DNA of 45,112 nucleotides from positions 1 through 45,112 of the IMG/VR virus record IMGVR_UViG_3300021976_000032; one strand, written 5' to 3'. Positions 21,957-30,348 of this stretch are shown one piece after another (position 1 is the first letter of the stretch; each line of letters starts with the position of its first letter). The stretch comes from a virus. The notes under the pieces were generated by a model that was not told the DNA's origin, did no database searches, and saw nothing but the letters and a program-made list of their open reading frames with translations. A program made the translations under genes and the position numbers.

Positions 21957-23312
21957 CTACGGTATCGCCGGTTGTCTCGCCTGCCACGCCCGATAGCGAG
22001 GATCGTCGGCAAACTTGGCCTGCCCATACTTGGCGTTGAAGATCGACACCTGACGCCAGGTCAGGTCATCGGCGTTGGGCACCGACTTGAGCGTGCGTGA
22101 GGCCAGGTGGCGGACCTTGGCGCCAGGCACCACCATGGGCAGCACCCCGGCGGCCTTGACCTGTTCGACCGTCACATCGTCGGAGCACCAAAAGTCAACG
22201 CACTCATCTAGCCCGCCGATGGCCCGCAACAGTAGCCGGCTGATCATGAAACACCACCCGGACAGGTGGCGGCCGTTGACATCCCCGAGGGCGTTGTCGG
22301 TCAGGTCACGTTGCCGGGTGTCACCCGGGTTGATCGGGGACACGACGGGATGGTCGGCGGCCAACAGCTCATGTAGCCACCCGTTGGCGAATTCAAGATC
22401 ATTGTTAGCGACCATCACCCATTCGGCCGTGCCGAGCCGGGCGCCCGTATTGGCCGAGCGATTGTAGTTGAACGGGCCAGGGTTGGCCACGGTGCGGGCA
22501 CGTTGGTATGTGGTCGGCCCCTGTTCCATCACGATCACGTTCACCGGCAGGGAGTTGGCGCCGGCCAGGCAGGAATCTATGGTGCGTTGGGTCATCCGTC
22601 GGAGTTGGCCGGTGGTCGCGTTGGACATGATCACCACGTCAACGACGGGCGGCTGTGACCGGGTGCGTATCTTGGCCTGTCGTTCGTGCTGCGCCTCGGT
22701 CGTGTCGGTGTTGTAATCGTAGTGATACAGCACTCGGCCGATGTGGTGTTCGGTACTGATGTGCGGGAGTAGCAACTTGGAGTAGGCGGAGTCCTCCCCG
22801 TACAGCAGGTTCGGAAAGGTGGCCTTGAGTGCCACGTCACGCCGGATGCAACAGATGTGGTTAGGTAGCCGGCGGTACTCGTTGCGGGTGTTGTGATCGT
22901 GGCCGTAGGTCTTGCTGTAGCGGCACACCTTGGGCGGCTCACCGTTGATCGACACCGAGGCATGGAACGTGATCACGTCGGCGCCCGACTCATCAATGCC
23001 GGCCAGGACTGAGGCGATCATGTCGGGTTCGACCCGATCGTCGTCGTCGACAAACTGGACGTAGCGGCCTTGGGCGGCGTCAACCATCACGTTGCGTTTC
23101 TCGCCCAGCATCATCTTTTTGTTGTCGGTCAAGATCATGACTTCGACCCGTGCCTGATCGTCCGGCGGGAGCGCGGCGTACTGTGGCCAGATTTGATCTT
23201 GGATGGCCCGGCCGAACGTCAGGTAGCGGGTGTGGGTGGAACAGATGAGGATCGACAGGGTGACCCCGACGCCGTTGCCGCCGGGATCAACCTGTTCAAC
23301 TGTCGTCGTCAC
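21957..23312 (-). CDS. Two-domain family 2 glycosyltransferase (about 451 aa)
   Basis: The first GT-A domain (residues ~15-220) has TLSILICSTHTRY, EKRNVMVDAAQG and FVDDDDRVEPD (DxD). The second (residues ~230-451) has DVVIMSNATTG, YNRSANTGA, VMVANNDLEF and GWCFMISR, ending near DVTVEQVKAAGV. Both carry metal-binding acidic motifs, so both may be active. The start is uncertain: GTG at 23312 overlaps the holin gene by 17 bases without a clear ribosome-binding site. It heads a decoration cassette with another transferase and a methyltransferase. Confidence 0.8.
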   Translation of the reverse strand: MTTTVEQVDPGGNGVGVTLSILICSTHTRYLTFGRAIQDQIWPQYAALPPDDQARVEVMILTDNKKMMLGEKRNVMVDAAQGRYVQFVDDDDRVEPDMIASVLAGIDESGADVITFHASVSINGEPPKVCRYSKTYGHDHNTRNEYRRLPNHICCIRRDVALKATFPNLLYGEDSAYSKLLLPHISTEHHIGRVLYHYDYNTDTTEAQHERQAKIRTRSQPPVVDVVIMSNATTGQLRRMTQRTIDSCLAGANSLPVNVIVMEQGPTTYQRARTVANPGPFNYNRSANTGARLGTAEWVMVANNDLEFANGWLHELLAADHPVVSPINPGDTRQRDLTDNALGDVNGRHLSGWCFMISRLLLRAIGGLDECVDFWCSDDVTVEQVKAAGVLPMVVPGAKVRHLASRTLKSVPNADDLTWRQVSIFNAKYGQAKFADDPRYRAWQARQPAIP

Positions 23313-23598
23313 TGTTGCTGTCGTCGGTGTCGTCGGCCAGGGCAAGCCGGGGTGCGACCAATGCGGCGTCATCCTCCGGCTTGATCATGAACCGTCTGAC
23401 CACATACTGTGCCGCCGCAATGACCACGGTCTTGCCGAGGCTGACCCCGAACAGGGCCAGGGCGTCAACGTCGTTGATCCGGTCCAATTGGGCAATGATC
23501 AACAGGGCCAGGGCAACCCCGACGTCGATGGCCAAGCCGGACAGGAACGTTTGCCATCCCCGTTTGACCGCGACCTGTTGCGGCGTGATCGTGTCCAT
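23296..23598 (-). CDS. Holin-like membrane protein (100 aa)
   Basis: Two membrane spans (FLSGLAIDVGVALALLII and LGKTVVIAAAQYVV) with a charged N-terminus and a very acidic C-terminus (DDTDDSNSDDDS). Size, topology and place right after the endolysin suit a class II holin that permeabilises the membrane. GATC precedes the start region. Confidence 0.7.
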   Translation of the reverse strand: MDTITPQQVAVKRGWQTFLSGLAIDVGVALALLIIAQLDRINDVDALALFGVSLGKTVVIAAAQYVVRRFMIKPEDDAALVAPRLALADDTDDSNSDDDS

Positions 23599-23601
23599 TG
23601 A

Positions 23602-24213
23602 TCAATCCTTCCGCTTTCCTTTGCTCAGAAATTCCTTGGCAAACCAGTTGTCGGCGGCGGTCACACCCCACGTTCGGCGGCTGTCCGTCTGCCAGTGATC
23701 AATCGCGATGTTGCGGCCGGGCACGGCTTTAATGTTCTGTGTCTTGCCGTGCTTCAACCCCCACAGGAACGATGTGACCTTATCGGGGTTGACGTGCCAC
23801 CAATCCGTCACCTTGCCGCCGCCACCGGATGAGGGCGGGGCCACGTAGGCACCGTCAGCAAAGAACACGTGCACGTGATCGGTGTGCGGATTCTCGCCGG
23901 TGTAGTGGGTCGCTGTGGACGGCTTGCCTTTGGTGGTTGATCGGATCGTGTGATACCAGATGATCCATTTGACCTTGAGCCGTGTTCGGTTGGCCCACAG
24001 GTACGCGGCGAGGAAGTCACCCGCCGCACGCCCCAAGCCTTTGCCGTCGATCATCAGGTCAAGCGCCCGGCCGGTGGGGTGTTCGGTGCCGGATGTGCCA
24101 ATGCCCCAAATCCGCGTGAGTTTGTAGCCCTTGGCGGCGGCTACTCCGACTAGTTCCTCAGCCTTGGATCGGGTGGCCGTGGTGATCTTGCCCATCTGGT
24201 CATAGACGCCCAT
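23602..24213 (-). CDS. Endolysin with M15-like/ARB-07466 peptidase domain (203 aa)
   Basis: A cell-wall hydrolase. Zinc ligands typical of the VanY/M15-like fold are visible: TEHPTGRALDLMID (His and Asp, residues ~43-56) and NPHTDHVHVFF (His-x-x-His-x-His, ~108-118). After a Gly-rich linker, a C-terminal domain with WWHVNPDKV and HWQTDSRRTW may bind the wall. The same catalytic signature occurs at the C-terminus of the tape measure. It likely cleaves stem-peptide bonds. Confidence 0.8.
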   Translation of the reverse strand: MGVYDQMGKITTATRSKAEELVGVAAAKGYKLTRIWGIGTSGTEHPTGRALDLMIDGKGLGRAAGDFLAAYLWANRTRLKVKWIIWYHTIRSTTKGKPSTATHYTGENPHTDHVHVFFADGAYVAPPSSGGGGKVTDWWHVNPDKVTSFLWGLKHGKTQNIKAVPGRNIAIDHWQTDSRRTWGVTAADNWFAKEFLSKGKRKD

Positions 24214-24215
24214 GC

Positions 24216-24389
24216 CTATTCGACCTCATCGGCTTCCGGTTCGTCGTCGGGTTCGTCGTCCAAGTCCTCATCAGCCGGCACGTCATCCTGTGCCGGTGGG
24301 GTGTCGTCGGCGGGGGCGGTGTCGGGAACGTCGGCCGGTTCGGTCGGTTCAACCTCGGGCATTACATCGGTCATATCCGGTTCCGTCAT
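24216..24389 (-). CDS. Small acidic protein in lysis cassette (57 aa)
   Basis: Consists mainly of Asp, Glu and Pro (PADEDLDDEPDDEPEADEVE at the end), with no hydrophobic segment. AAAGGA and ATGATCATG precede it and it ends two bases before the endolysin ATG. Likely disordered; function unknown. Confidence 0.65.
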   Translation of the reverse strand: MTEPDMTDVMPEVEPTEPADVPDTAPADDTPPAQDDVPADEDLDDEPDDEPEADEVE

Positions 24390-24391
24390 GA

Positions 24392-24745
24392 TCATTCCTT
24401 TCGGGGGGGTAGTTTTAGCTCGGGCGGTGATTCCAACTTGGAACCGTTCGCGCGCAACTCTTCATAGGCACGGGTGATCCACCGTTGGACACGCCACGCC
24501 CACTGTTCGACGGCTTGGCGTTCGTCCTGTTGCTGTCTGACGTCATCCTCAAGATCATCTATACGGGCACTGAGCCGGCCGTTTTCCGTCTGCAAGCGGT
24601 TGATCATCGTGTCCGCCGCCGACGTGGCAATACTGGCCGCCTCGGCCCTGATCTTGGGGCGGGTCAATACGAAATTGATCACGGCCGCCACGACACCGCC
24701 GCCGCCAATGGCCAGGATGGCTTGCAAGATCAGGTCAGGTGTCAT
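24392..24745 (-). CDS. Membrane protein with coiled coil, holin- or spanin-like (117 aa)
   Basis: An N-terminal span (ILQAILAIGGGGVVAAVINFVL) is followed by a long heptad-rich helix (MINRLQTENGRLSARIDDLEDDV) and a short tail. It overlaps the gene above by 11 bases. One span plus coiled coil in a lysis cassette suggests a role in timing or in envelope disruption. Confidence 0.65.
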   Translation of the reverse strand: MTPDLILQAILAIGGGGVVAAVINFVLTRPKIRAEAASIATSAADTMINRLQTENGRLSARIDDLEDDVRQQQDERQAVEQWAWRVQRWITRAYEELRANGSKLESPPELKLPPRKE

Positions 24746-25154
24746 CGTGGTCACGCTTCCGGGCAGCCATAATGGCCGCGTTGATCGTCCACCAACGGCC
24801 AAAGGTGAGAAGACCGAGGGCGCCGACAAACCCAATGGTCACCAGCGCCGACCATCCGAATTGAATGATCACGGCACCCATGAACACCAAAGCGCACACG
24901 GACACGGCCAACCATCCGGCGTATTCGGCGCCGAGCGCTATCTGTGCCCGCATCGAATGGCCGGCCTTGCGGAACAGGGAACCGAGGCAGGCCAGCATGG
25001 ACGCGGCGAACAATCCCACCGCCCAAGCGGGCGTGAGGACTGGGCCGAGGGTTCCCGACAGTGTGCCGGTCGCGGCACGCAATTGAAGGGCCGTCGTGAA
25101 TGTGGCCATGGCTAGGCCACCGGCCGCGCCGGCATCAATGAGACGGCTTGGCAT
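24735..25154 (-). CDS. Multi-span membrane protein (139 aa)
   Basis: About four hydrophobic segments (AWAVGLFAASMLACLGSL, AGWLAVSVCALVFMGAVII, LVTIGFVGALGLLTF and a weaker first one), with a basic end (AARKRDHDDT). The start at 25154 has GAAGGG ahead and GATC next to the ATG. Probably part of the lysis apparatus. Confidence 0.65.
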   Translation of the reverse strand: MPSRLIDAGAAGGLAMATFTTALQLRAATGTLSGTLGPVLTPAWAVGLFAASMLACLGSLFRKAGHSMRAQIALGAEYAGWLAVSVCALVFMGAVIIQFGWSALVTIGFVGALGLLTFGRWWTINAAIMAARKRDHDDT

Positions 25155-25201
25155 GATCAACATCCCTTCGGGGATTGTTGCAAGATCAGCGTGCGGACCC
25201 T

Positions 25202-27430
25202 TTAGACGAGTGCGGCCCAACCACTGGCGTTGACCTTGGTGATTTGAATGGTGGTGTGGTTGGCCGCCACCGTGAACGCGTGGCCGGTGACGGTGTGCCG
25301 GGCGCGGAGTTTGAAGATTCGATCACCGGCAGTAAGCCCGGTGATTTCGTAGGTTTGCGTCACCATTCCGCGCGCCCATTGCACGCCAGGAACGCCGAAG
25401 ATTGCTTGTGATGTGGACTGATCAACACCGTCCACGGACAGGATGCCGATGAACTTGCACGTATTCGCCTCGGTGACGGACACGGGTGCGGCCGTCTCGT
25501 GCCGAACGTCGAACACCACCTGAACGAGAAACAGGTCTTCCGTTCCGCCGACCGGCACCGTGATCGTGCATCCGGTGTCGGCCACGACGGTTGCGCTGAA
25601 AACGGTGGTGTAGTTGGACGCCTGCCGGGTGCGCCATGCCGCCACGCCCGAACCTCGGAGGATTGACCTGAGGTGTGAGCCGGCAAAGGTACCGGCGCCG
25701 ACGGTGATCATCGGTGAGTAGCCGGTCGGGAGTAACCGTGTGGCCTGTGACTTTTCGTCCACCGAGGCCAGGTAAAGCATTGGTCCCGTGGTGCCGGTGG
25801 CTGTGATGCCATCAAGATCAACAGTCGTGGCCGTGTTCGACGCCCGGAAGACTGGAATTTTGAGCGAGGTTTCGACCATGACGTTGCGCATGGTGAACTG
25901 GTTTGATTCGGTGCCGTAGGCCGAGGCCAGGGTTACCAAGCCGCGCCCGGTGCCGGTGTCGGCAGCATCGGCGCACGCCCCGTTGACGTAGACGCCGTCA
26001 ATGGTGACGTTGTCGGCGCCGAAATCACAGGTGATGTTGTTGGCGAACGAGCCGGTGCCGCCGCGAATGATCAAGTTGCGGACTTCGACATTGCGATAGC
26101 CGGCCACGTACACGGAATAGGTGATCAAGTCTTCCGGGGTGGCGGCCTTTTGTTCCACGTCGTGCGATTCACAGTCGATCAAGGAAACGTTTTTCGCCCA
26201 CGACACGGCGCCACCGGTCAGGGTGTCCGGGTCGGCGGCATAGATGTGGAAGGAAGTCTTGCAGCGCACGGCCCGACAGCGGGCCAGGTGCACGTCACGG
26301 GCCGGCGTCGTGTTGGTGTGGCCCTTGACCTGATAGCCGGCGTTGTGATCTTCCACGACACAGTCCACAACGGCCACGCGCCGGGAACCCTCATCGATTT
26401 CTATGCCGTGGATATCGCCGCTGGTCAGTGCCCGGGTGCGGTACACGTGGCACCGTTGGATCAGCAGGTCTTCCGAGTCGTGGGTCGTGATCGGATCGTC
26501 CCTGACGCTGTCGTGGCTGACACAGTCGCTGATCAAGACTCGTTGGCTCGGCCCTTCCATGATCCGGTTGGACGTCTCGGGTGTGCCCGGTGAGCCGGGT
26601 GACGGGCTCGGCATGTACTGAGAGGCGCACACATCGATGTTGTGCAACACCCCATCGTGCGACCGAACGTTAATGATCTTGGAATCACGGACCGTGGAAA
26701 ACTTGACATTGCATCCGTGGGTGTCGTTCGGGATGACGATGTCCCGCTCATCGCCTCGGCCGTCCACGGTGAGGTTGGCCAGGGTGATGTTTTCGCAGTA
26801 GTTGTCGTGCTCGATACCGTCCGTTGTGGTGTTGGCCGACATGACTAGATCAAGGTTGTTCGGCATGTCCATGTCGGCTTGAATGATCACACTGTCCCGG
26901 TCGGTGCCGAACAGGGTTTGATTAGTGTTCAGCTTGATCGTGGAACCGATCACGTACGTGCCCGGGGTCAACATCACCCGGTCATGCACGTCTAGCAGCG
27001 CCTGTAGGGCGGCGGCACAGTCGGTGAGGCCGTCGGCGATAACCCCTTCGGCTTGGGCGTCGATGGCGGCACGGTCGAGCCGGGCCACCAATGCCTGTGT
27101 GCTGTCGCTGACGGCGTCGGTCACCAGGTCTTGGATGATCTTGGTGATTTCGGTGGCGTTGATCGGCCAACGGTCCGTGTCGTCGTTGAAGTCAAGGAAC
27201 AACGTGCCCGGCGGCTCATCGGCAAAGAATGCGATCCGGCCTCGGGCGTCGGCGGTCACAACCCCACCCGTGGCGGCACCCGGCGTCATGGTGCCGTCGA
27301 ACGCGTACGTTGCCCCGAACAGTGACCCACCCGTCAGGGCCGTGAAAACCTGCGCCTCAGCGTCAGGCAGGACATTGCCGCTTGTGTCGGTGGCGATAGA
27401 GTCCGGGCTGAGGCCGTATAGGAAGATCAT
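25202..27430 (-). CDS. Tail spike with parallel beta-helix, pectate-lyase-like (742 aa)
   Basis: The N-terminal ~120 residues form a virion-attachment part, including a carbohydrate-binding-like strand set and GTLFLDFND. From ~135 (IADGLTDCAAALQALLDV, the typical lead-in) to ~540 the sequence is a right-handed parallel beta-helix with Asn ladders (ITLANLTVDGRGD, VLISDCVSHDS, VSLIDCESHDV, VTIDGVYVNG). A ~150-residue C-terminal beta domain ends NASGWAALV. Such spikes bind or cut surface polysaccharide. No catalytic residues can be named with confidence. Confidence 0.8.
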   Translation of the reverse strand: MIFLYGLSPDSIATDTSGNVLPDAEAQVFTALTGGSLFGATYAFDGTMTPGAATGGVVTADARGRIAFFADEPPGTLFLDFNDDTDRWPINATEITKIIQDLVTDAVSDSTQALVARLDRAAIDAQAEGVIADGLTDCAAALQALLDVHDRVMLTPGTYVIGSTIKLNTNQTLFGTDRDSVIIQADMDMPNNLDLVMSANTTTDGIEHDNYCENITLANLTVDGRGDERDIVIPNDTHGCNVKFSTVRDSKIINVRSHDGVLHNIDVCASQYMPSPSPGSPGTPETSNRIMEGPSQRVLISDCVSHDSVRDDPITTHDSEDLLIQRCHVYRTRALTSGDIHGIEIDEGSRRVAVVDCVVEDHNAGYQVKGHTNTTPARDVHLARCRAVRCKTSFHIYAADPDTLTGGAVSWAKNVSLIDCESHDVEQKAATPEDLITYSVYVAGYRNVEVRNLIIRGGTGSFANNITCDFGADNVTIDGVYVNGACADAADTGTGRGLVTLASAYGTESNQFTMRNVMVETSLKIPVFRASNTATTVDLDGITATGTTGPMLYLASVDEKSQATRLLPTGYSPMITVGAGTFAGSHLRSILRGSGVAAWRTRQASNYTTVFSATVVADTGCTITVPVGGTEDLFLVQVVFDVRHETAAPVSVTEANTCKFIGILSVDGVDQSTSQAIFGVPGVQWARGMVTQTYEITGLTAGDRIFKLRARHTVTGHAFTVAANHTTIQITKVNASGWAALV

Positions 27431-27432
27431 CT

Positions 27433-28023
27433 TTAACCCCTTGCGAAGATCAGGGAGGCGGTCAGGTTGGTTAGGTTGTTGAGTGATCCGTTGGGATACA
27501 GGTGGGTAATTTCCACGCTGCCGCTGACGTAGGCGACGAACACGCCCGGCGATGAGGCGAGGAACGTTCCCGGAATCTGCTGATGAACCGGGTTGACGCC
27601 TGAGGGCAAAGTCAAGATCGGGATATCCGGAATGCCACCCGTATCGGGGGCATTGACGGTGACGCCGGTAAAGGTGGCCCGAATGTCAACCATCGTGTAG
27701 CCGTTGACCCGGCGCCATGCGGAACTGATGTTGTCCCAGTCAGCCTCGAAGTTGGCATCGGCAATGGTTTGCCACCCGGTGTCTTCACTCGTCACCCGCC
27801 ACCCCGAGGCCACCTTTTGATACATGGCAGGGATCGACGGGATGCTGACCACAGTTCCCAACGGGGCGGCCCCGTACGATGAGGTCATGTCTGACACGGA
27901 CGTGGCAAACAGAACGATGTGCGGCTCAAGATCATCACGGAAATCGGTCAGGGCCGCCGGCAGGTTGGCCGCCTCGGACAGCAACGGCACGGGCAGGCCG
28001 GAGTAACTAGACGTGTCGGGCAT
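27433..28023 (-). CDS. Minor tail protein (196 aa)
   Basis: Begins MPDTSSYSGLPVPLLSEAAN with a helix, then a DWDNISSAWRRVNGYTMVDI strand set typical of phage tail-fibre/receptor-binding domains. GAAAGG precedes the ATG at 28023. Its place between baseplate and spike genes supports a tail-tip role. Confidence 0.7.
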   Translation of the reverse strand: MPDTSSYSGLPVPLLSEAANLPAALTDFRDDLEPHIVLFATSVSDMTSSYGAAPLGTVVSIPSIPAMYQKVASGWRVTSEDTGWQTIADANFEADWDNISSAWRRVNGYTMVDIRATFTGVTVNAPDTGGIPDIPILTLPSGVNPVHQQIPGTFLASSPGVFVAYVSGSVEITHLYPNGSLNNLTNLTASLIFARG

Positions 28024-28045
28024 TACGGAACCTTTCGGTATGTGA

Positions 28046-28288
28046 TCAAGACAGGTCAGGGTCGGGGGCGTTGACAACCCCGAGGATGATTCGGCCCGAC
28101 CGGATGTTGACGACTAGCACACGATCACCGGCGGCCCGGTTCGCGTATGAGGAACAGCACGGCACGTCGGGCAGGATGGCCCCGCCAAGATCAAGATCAC
28201 ATCCGGTGATGCCCACAGCGGCGACGATGGCCAGGGAGAACGGCTCGGCCGCCTCGGCCAGGTTGGACAGGAGAGACGCGGTGCTCAC
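28046..28288 (-). CDS. Small tail-associated protein (80 aa)
   Basis: GTG start with GGGAG ahead. AEPFSLAIVAAVG, then a CDLDLGGAILPDVPCC turn and AGDRVLVVNIRSGRIILGVV, which looks like a small OB/beta-barrel with possible disulfides. Similar small proteins sit between hub and fibre genes in siphophages. Function unknown. Confidence 0.65.
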   Translation of the reverse strand: MSTASLLSNLAEAAEPFSLAIVAAVGITGCDLDLGGAILPDVPCCSSYANRAAGDRVLVVNIRSGRIILGVVNAPDPDLS

Positions 28289-28307
28289 TTGGGTACTCCC
28301 TTGGTAC

Positions 28308-29453
28308 TCATTCGGTGACCTCGGTTTCGTCGGTCACGGCAACAACTTGCCCGGCCGCTGATGATCTAGTGGTGCGCGTGTCGGCCGACATGGGGCCGCC
28401 CCGAAGTGAGTACGTGACCGCGTCCAAGATGGCCCGCATGGGTGCGTCGTACGGCGAGCGGATGAGGACAACGTCACCCGGCTCAAGTAGCGGGAAGTGC
28501 AGAGAGTCGAACGTGATCGTTTGTTGCACGCCGAGCCGCTGAGCGAGCATGGCTTTAGCGGTCCGCTCGGCTTGGGCGTACGTGATGATCATGGGTGACG
28601 TGTAGAACATGGGCACCGTGCCAAACCCGCCCGCTGTGGGCTTGCGCCGGAAGTAGGTTGGTGAGTCGGGATCATCGTCGGCCACCCGGGCGGTGGCCGT
28701 CACCACCCCTTCGGTGGACTCACCCCGGACAACCATCATGTTCGCTACGCCCTCCGAGGTTTGATCAACGGCGGAGGCGACCAAGACGCCACCCTCCCCG
28801 GACCGAACCTCGAACACCGGTTCGTCGGCCAGGGTGGGAACAGCGATGACGACGAACCCGCCCGAGGCGTCAGCGATGATCCGGGCACCGGCCGCGTTGG
28901 CGATCGACGGTGACGACGACTTACCGTCCACCAATTCCCACCGCTCGCGCTCGGCTTGGATGGCCGGCACGTGCATGGTCGGGGTGGTGCCGTCACGCCA
29001 CCGGGCCATCAGCGGTTCGTAAAACACTTCGCTGATGATCAAGTCCAACATGCCTTGAGCCGAGTTGGGGACGTACCGCTTGGGTGCCCCGAGCCGGTGC
29101 CGGATGACGAACGACTCATAGGATTCCCCGTGAATCGCCATCGTGCCCGACTGGCGATCGGGCGTGACGCTGGCCACACGGTAGTAACCGAAGTCGATCA
29201 GCTCAAGATCACCCGGGGCGTAGGCGATGCCGTGCCGGATTCGAACCCGGGTGTTGGTGGAGTTGACGTTGTCGTTTTGGGTGACTGTCACGTCACAGGT
29301 CCAATGGATTTGTTGCGACAGTGACCGAACGACGGTGCCGGCGGTCATGGCCAGGGCTTCCCATGTGGCACCGTCGTTGGTGTATTCGATCACGGTGACC
29401 CACCGGGTGGATGTACCGATCTGATCATGGAAACGTTGCGATGCCTCAAGCAT
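28308..29453 (-). CDS. Baseplate/tail-tip protein, DUF5047-like (381 aa)
   Basis: Begins MLEASQRFHDQIGTSTRW. The hub-like strands include HGESYESFVIRHRL, FEVRSGEGGVLV and LEPGDVVLIRSPYDAPMRAIL. Similar proteins in actinophages carry the DUF5047 label and sit two genes after the tape measure. It probably forms part of the tail tip hub. TGA-TC-ATG junction with the preceding gene. Confidence 0.7.
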   Translation of the reverse strand: MLEASQRFHDQIGTSTRWVTVIEYTNDGATWEALAMTAGTVVRSLSQQIHWTCDVTVTQNDNVNSTNTRVRIRHGIAYAPGDLELIDFGYYRVASVTPDRQSGTMAIHGESYESFVIRHRLGAPKRYVPNSAQGMLDLIISEVFYEPLMARWRDGTTPTMHVPAIQAERERWELVDGKSSSPSIANAAGARIIADASGGFVVIAVPTLADEPVFEVRSGEGGVLVASAVDQTSEGVANMMVVRGESTEGVVTATARVADDDPDSPTYFRRKPTAGGFGTVPMFYTSPMIITYAQAERTAKAMLAQRLGVQQTITFDSLHFPLLEPGDVVLIRSPYDAPMRAILDAVTYSLRGGPMSADTRTTRSSAAGQVVAVTDETEVTE

Positions 29454-29455
29454 GA

Positions 29456-30334
29456 TCAGCTATCCCCGATGGCCTCAGCGGCACCCGTGGCCAGTTGACG
29501 CCAGTTTTCATTAGCGGCGGCCACTAAAGTCCAGTTGGCATAGGCGTCGTTCACGTCACCCCATGAGTATTCGGGGATGTACAGGGCGGCGCCGCCGGCT
29601 GAGGGGCGGGCAACCTCGGTGAACGTCGTGCTGATTTCTTGGGCCGTGACGCTGACCCCGTGGACGGTGTCATAGCGGGCGCGGGTGATATCGCCGGCCA
29701 GGGCGTACACGTCGGGGAAATCAACGTCGGGGTTCGTTTGGAGTAGGACGATCCCGGAGCTAAGGCACGTGGTCAGCCGGAGCCGGGCCGCCTCGGTCGC
29801 TGTGTCGAACGACAGCGCGAACGACGACGCCTGCCACACATCCCACGACGCGACCGGGAACGGCGATCCTAGGACGTTCTGTGACTCACTACGGGTGGCG
29901 TAGCTGATCCCGGCCAGCGGCCCCAGCACGGTCGCCAAGACCGATAGCGTCGGGTTGCTGACCGACTTGACCCACAACTGCCCAACCTCGACCGCCGGCA
30001 TGGTGATCGTCACCGAATCCGACACCGTCCCGAGGGTCCCGTCGTCGAACACCGGATACGCGACCCACGACGACGGCACCCCGACCGGCACCTCATGATC
30101 AAACCCGATGGCCTCATTGCCGATAGCGGTCGCGTCAGTGCCCGAGCGGACAGCGAAGCTCGGCACCCGGACAAACCTGACGCCGCGAACATGGGTCGGC
30201 AGTAGCCCGGAAAAGTCGGCCGACAGCAGGACACCACCCGAGCCGTACAAGGTGGCGGTCAGAATGCCGTCGGCGCCCGTGTCCGTCTGGGGTGGCGGCG
30301 GTAGCTCGGCGTCGGGGTCAACGATGAACGGCAT
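29456..30334 (-). CDS. Minor tail / distal tail protein (292 aa)
   Basis: Directly follows the tape measure, the usual site of the distal tail protein. Begins MPFIVDPDAELPPPPQ, then a long beta-rich sequence with RFVRVPSFAVRSGTDAT and a C-terminal NENWRQLATGAAEA. AAAGG nine bases before the ATG. Assigned by order and composition. Confidence 0.7.
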   Translation of the reverse strand: MPFIVDPDAELPPPPQTDTGADGILTATLYGSGGVLLSADFSGLLPTHVRGVRFVRVPSFAVRSGTDATAIGNEAIGFDHEVPVGVPSSWVAYPVFDDGTLGTVSDSVTITMPAVEVGQLWVKSVSNPTLSVLATVLGPLAGISYATRSESQNVLGSPFPVASWDVWQASSFALSFDTATEAARLRLTTCLSSGIVLLQTNPDVDFPDVYALAGDITRARYDTVHGVSVTAQEISTTFTEVARPSAGGAALYIPEYSWGDVNDAYANWTLVAAANENWRQLATGAAEAIGDS

Positions 30335-30348
30335 GGGTGATCACCTTT

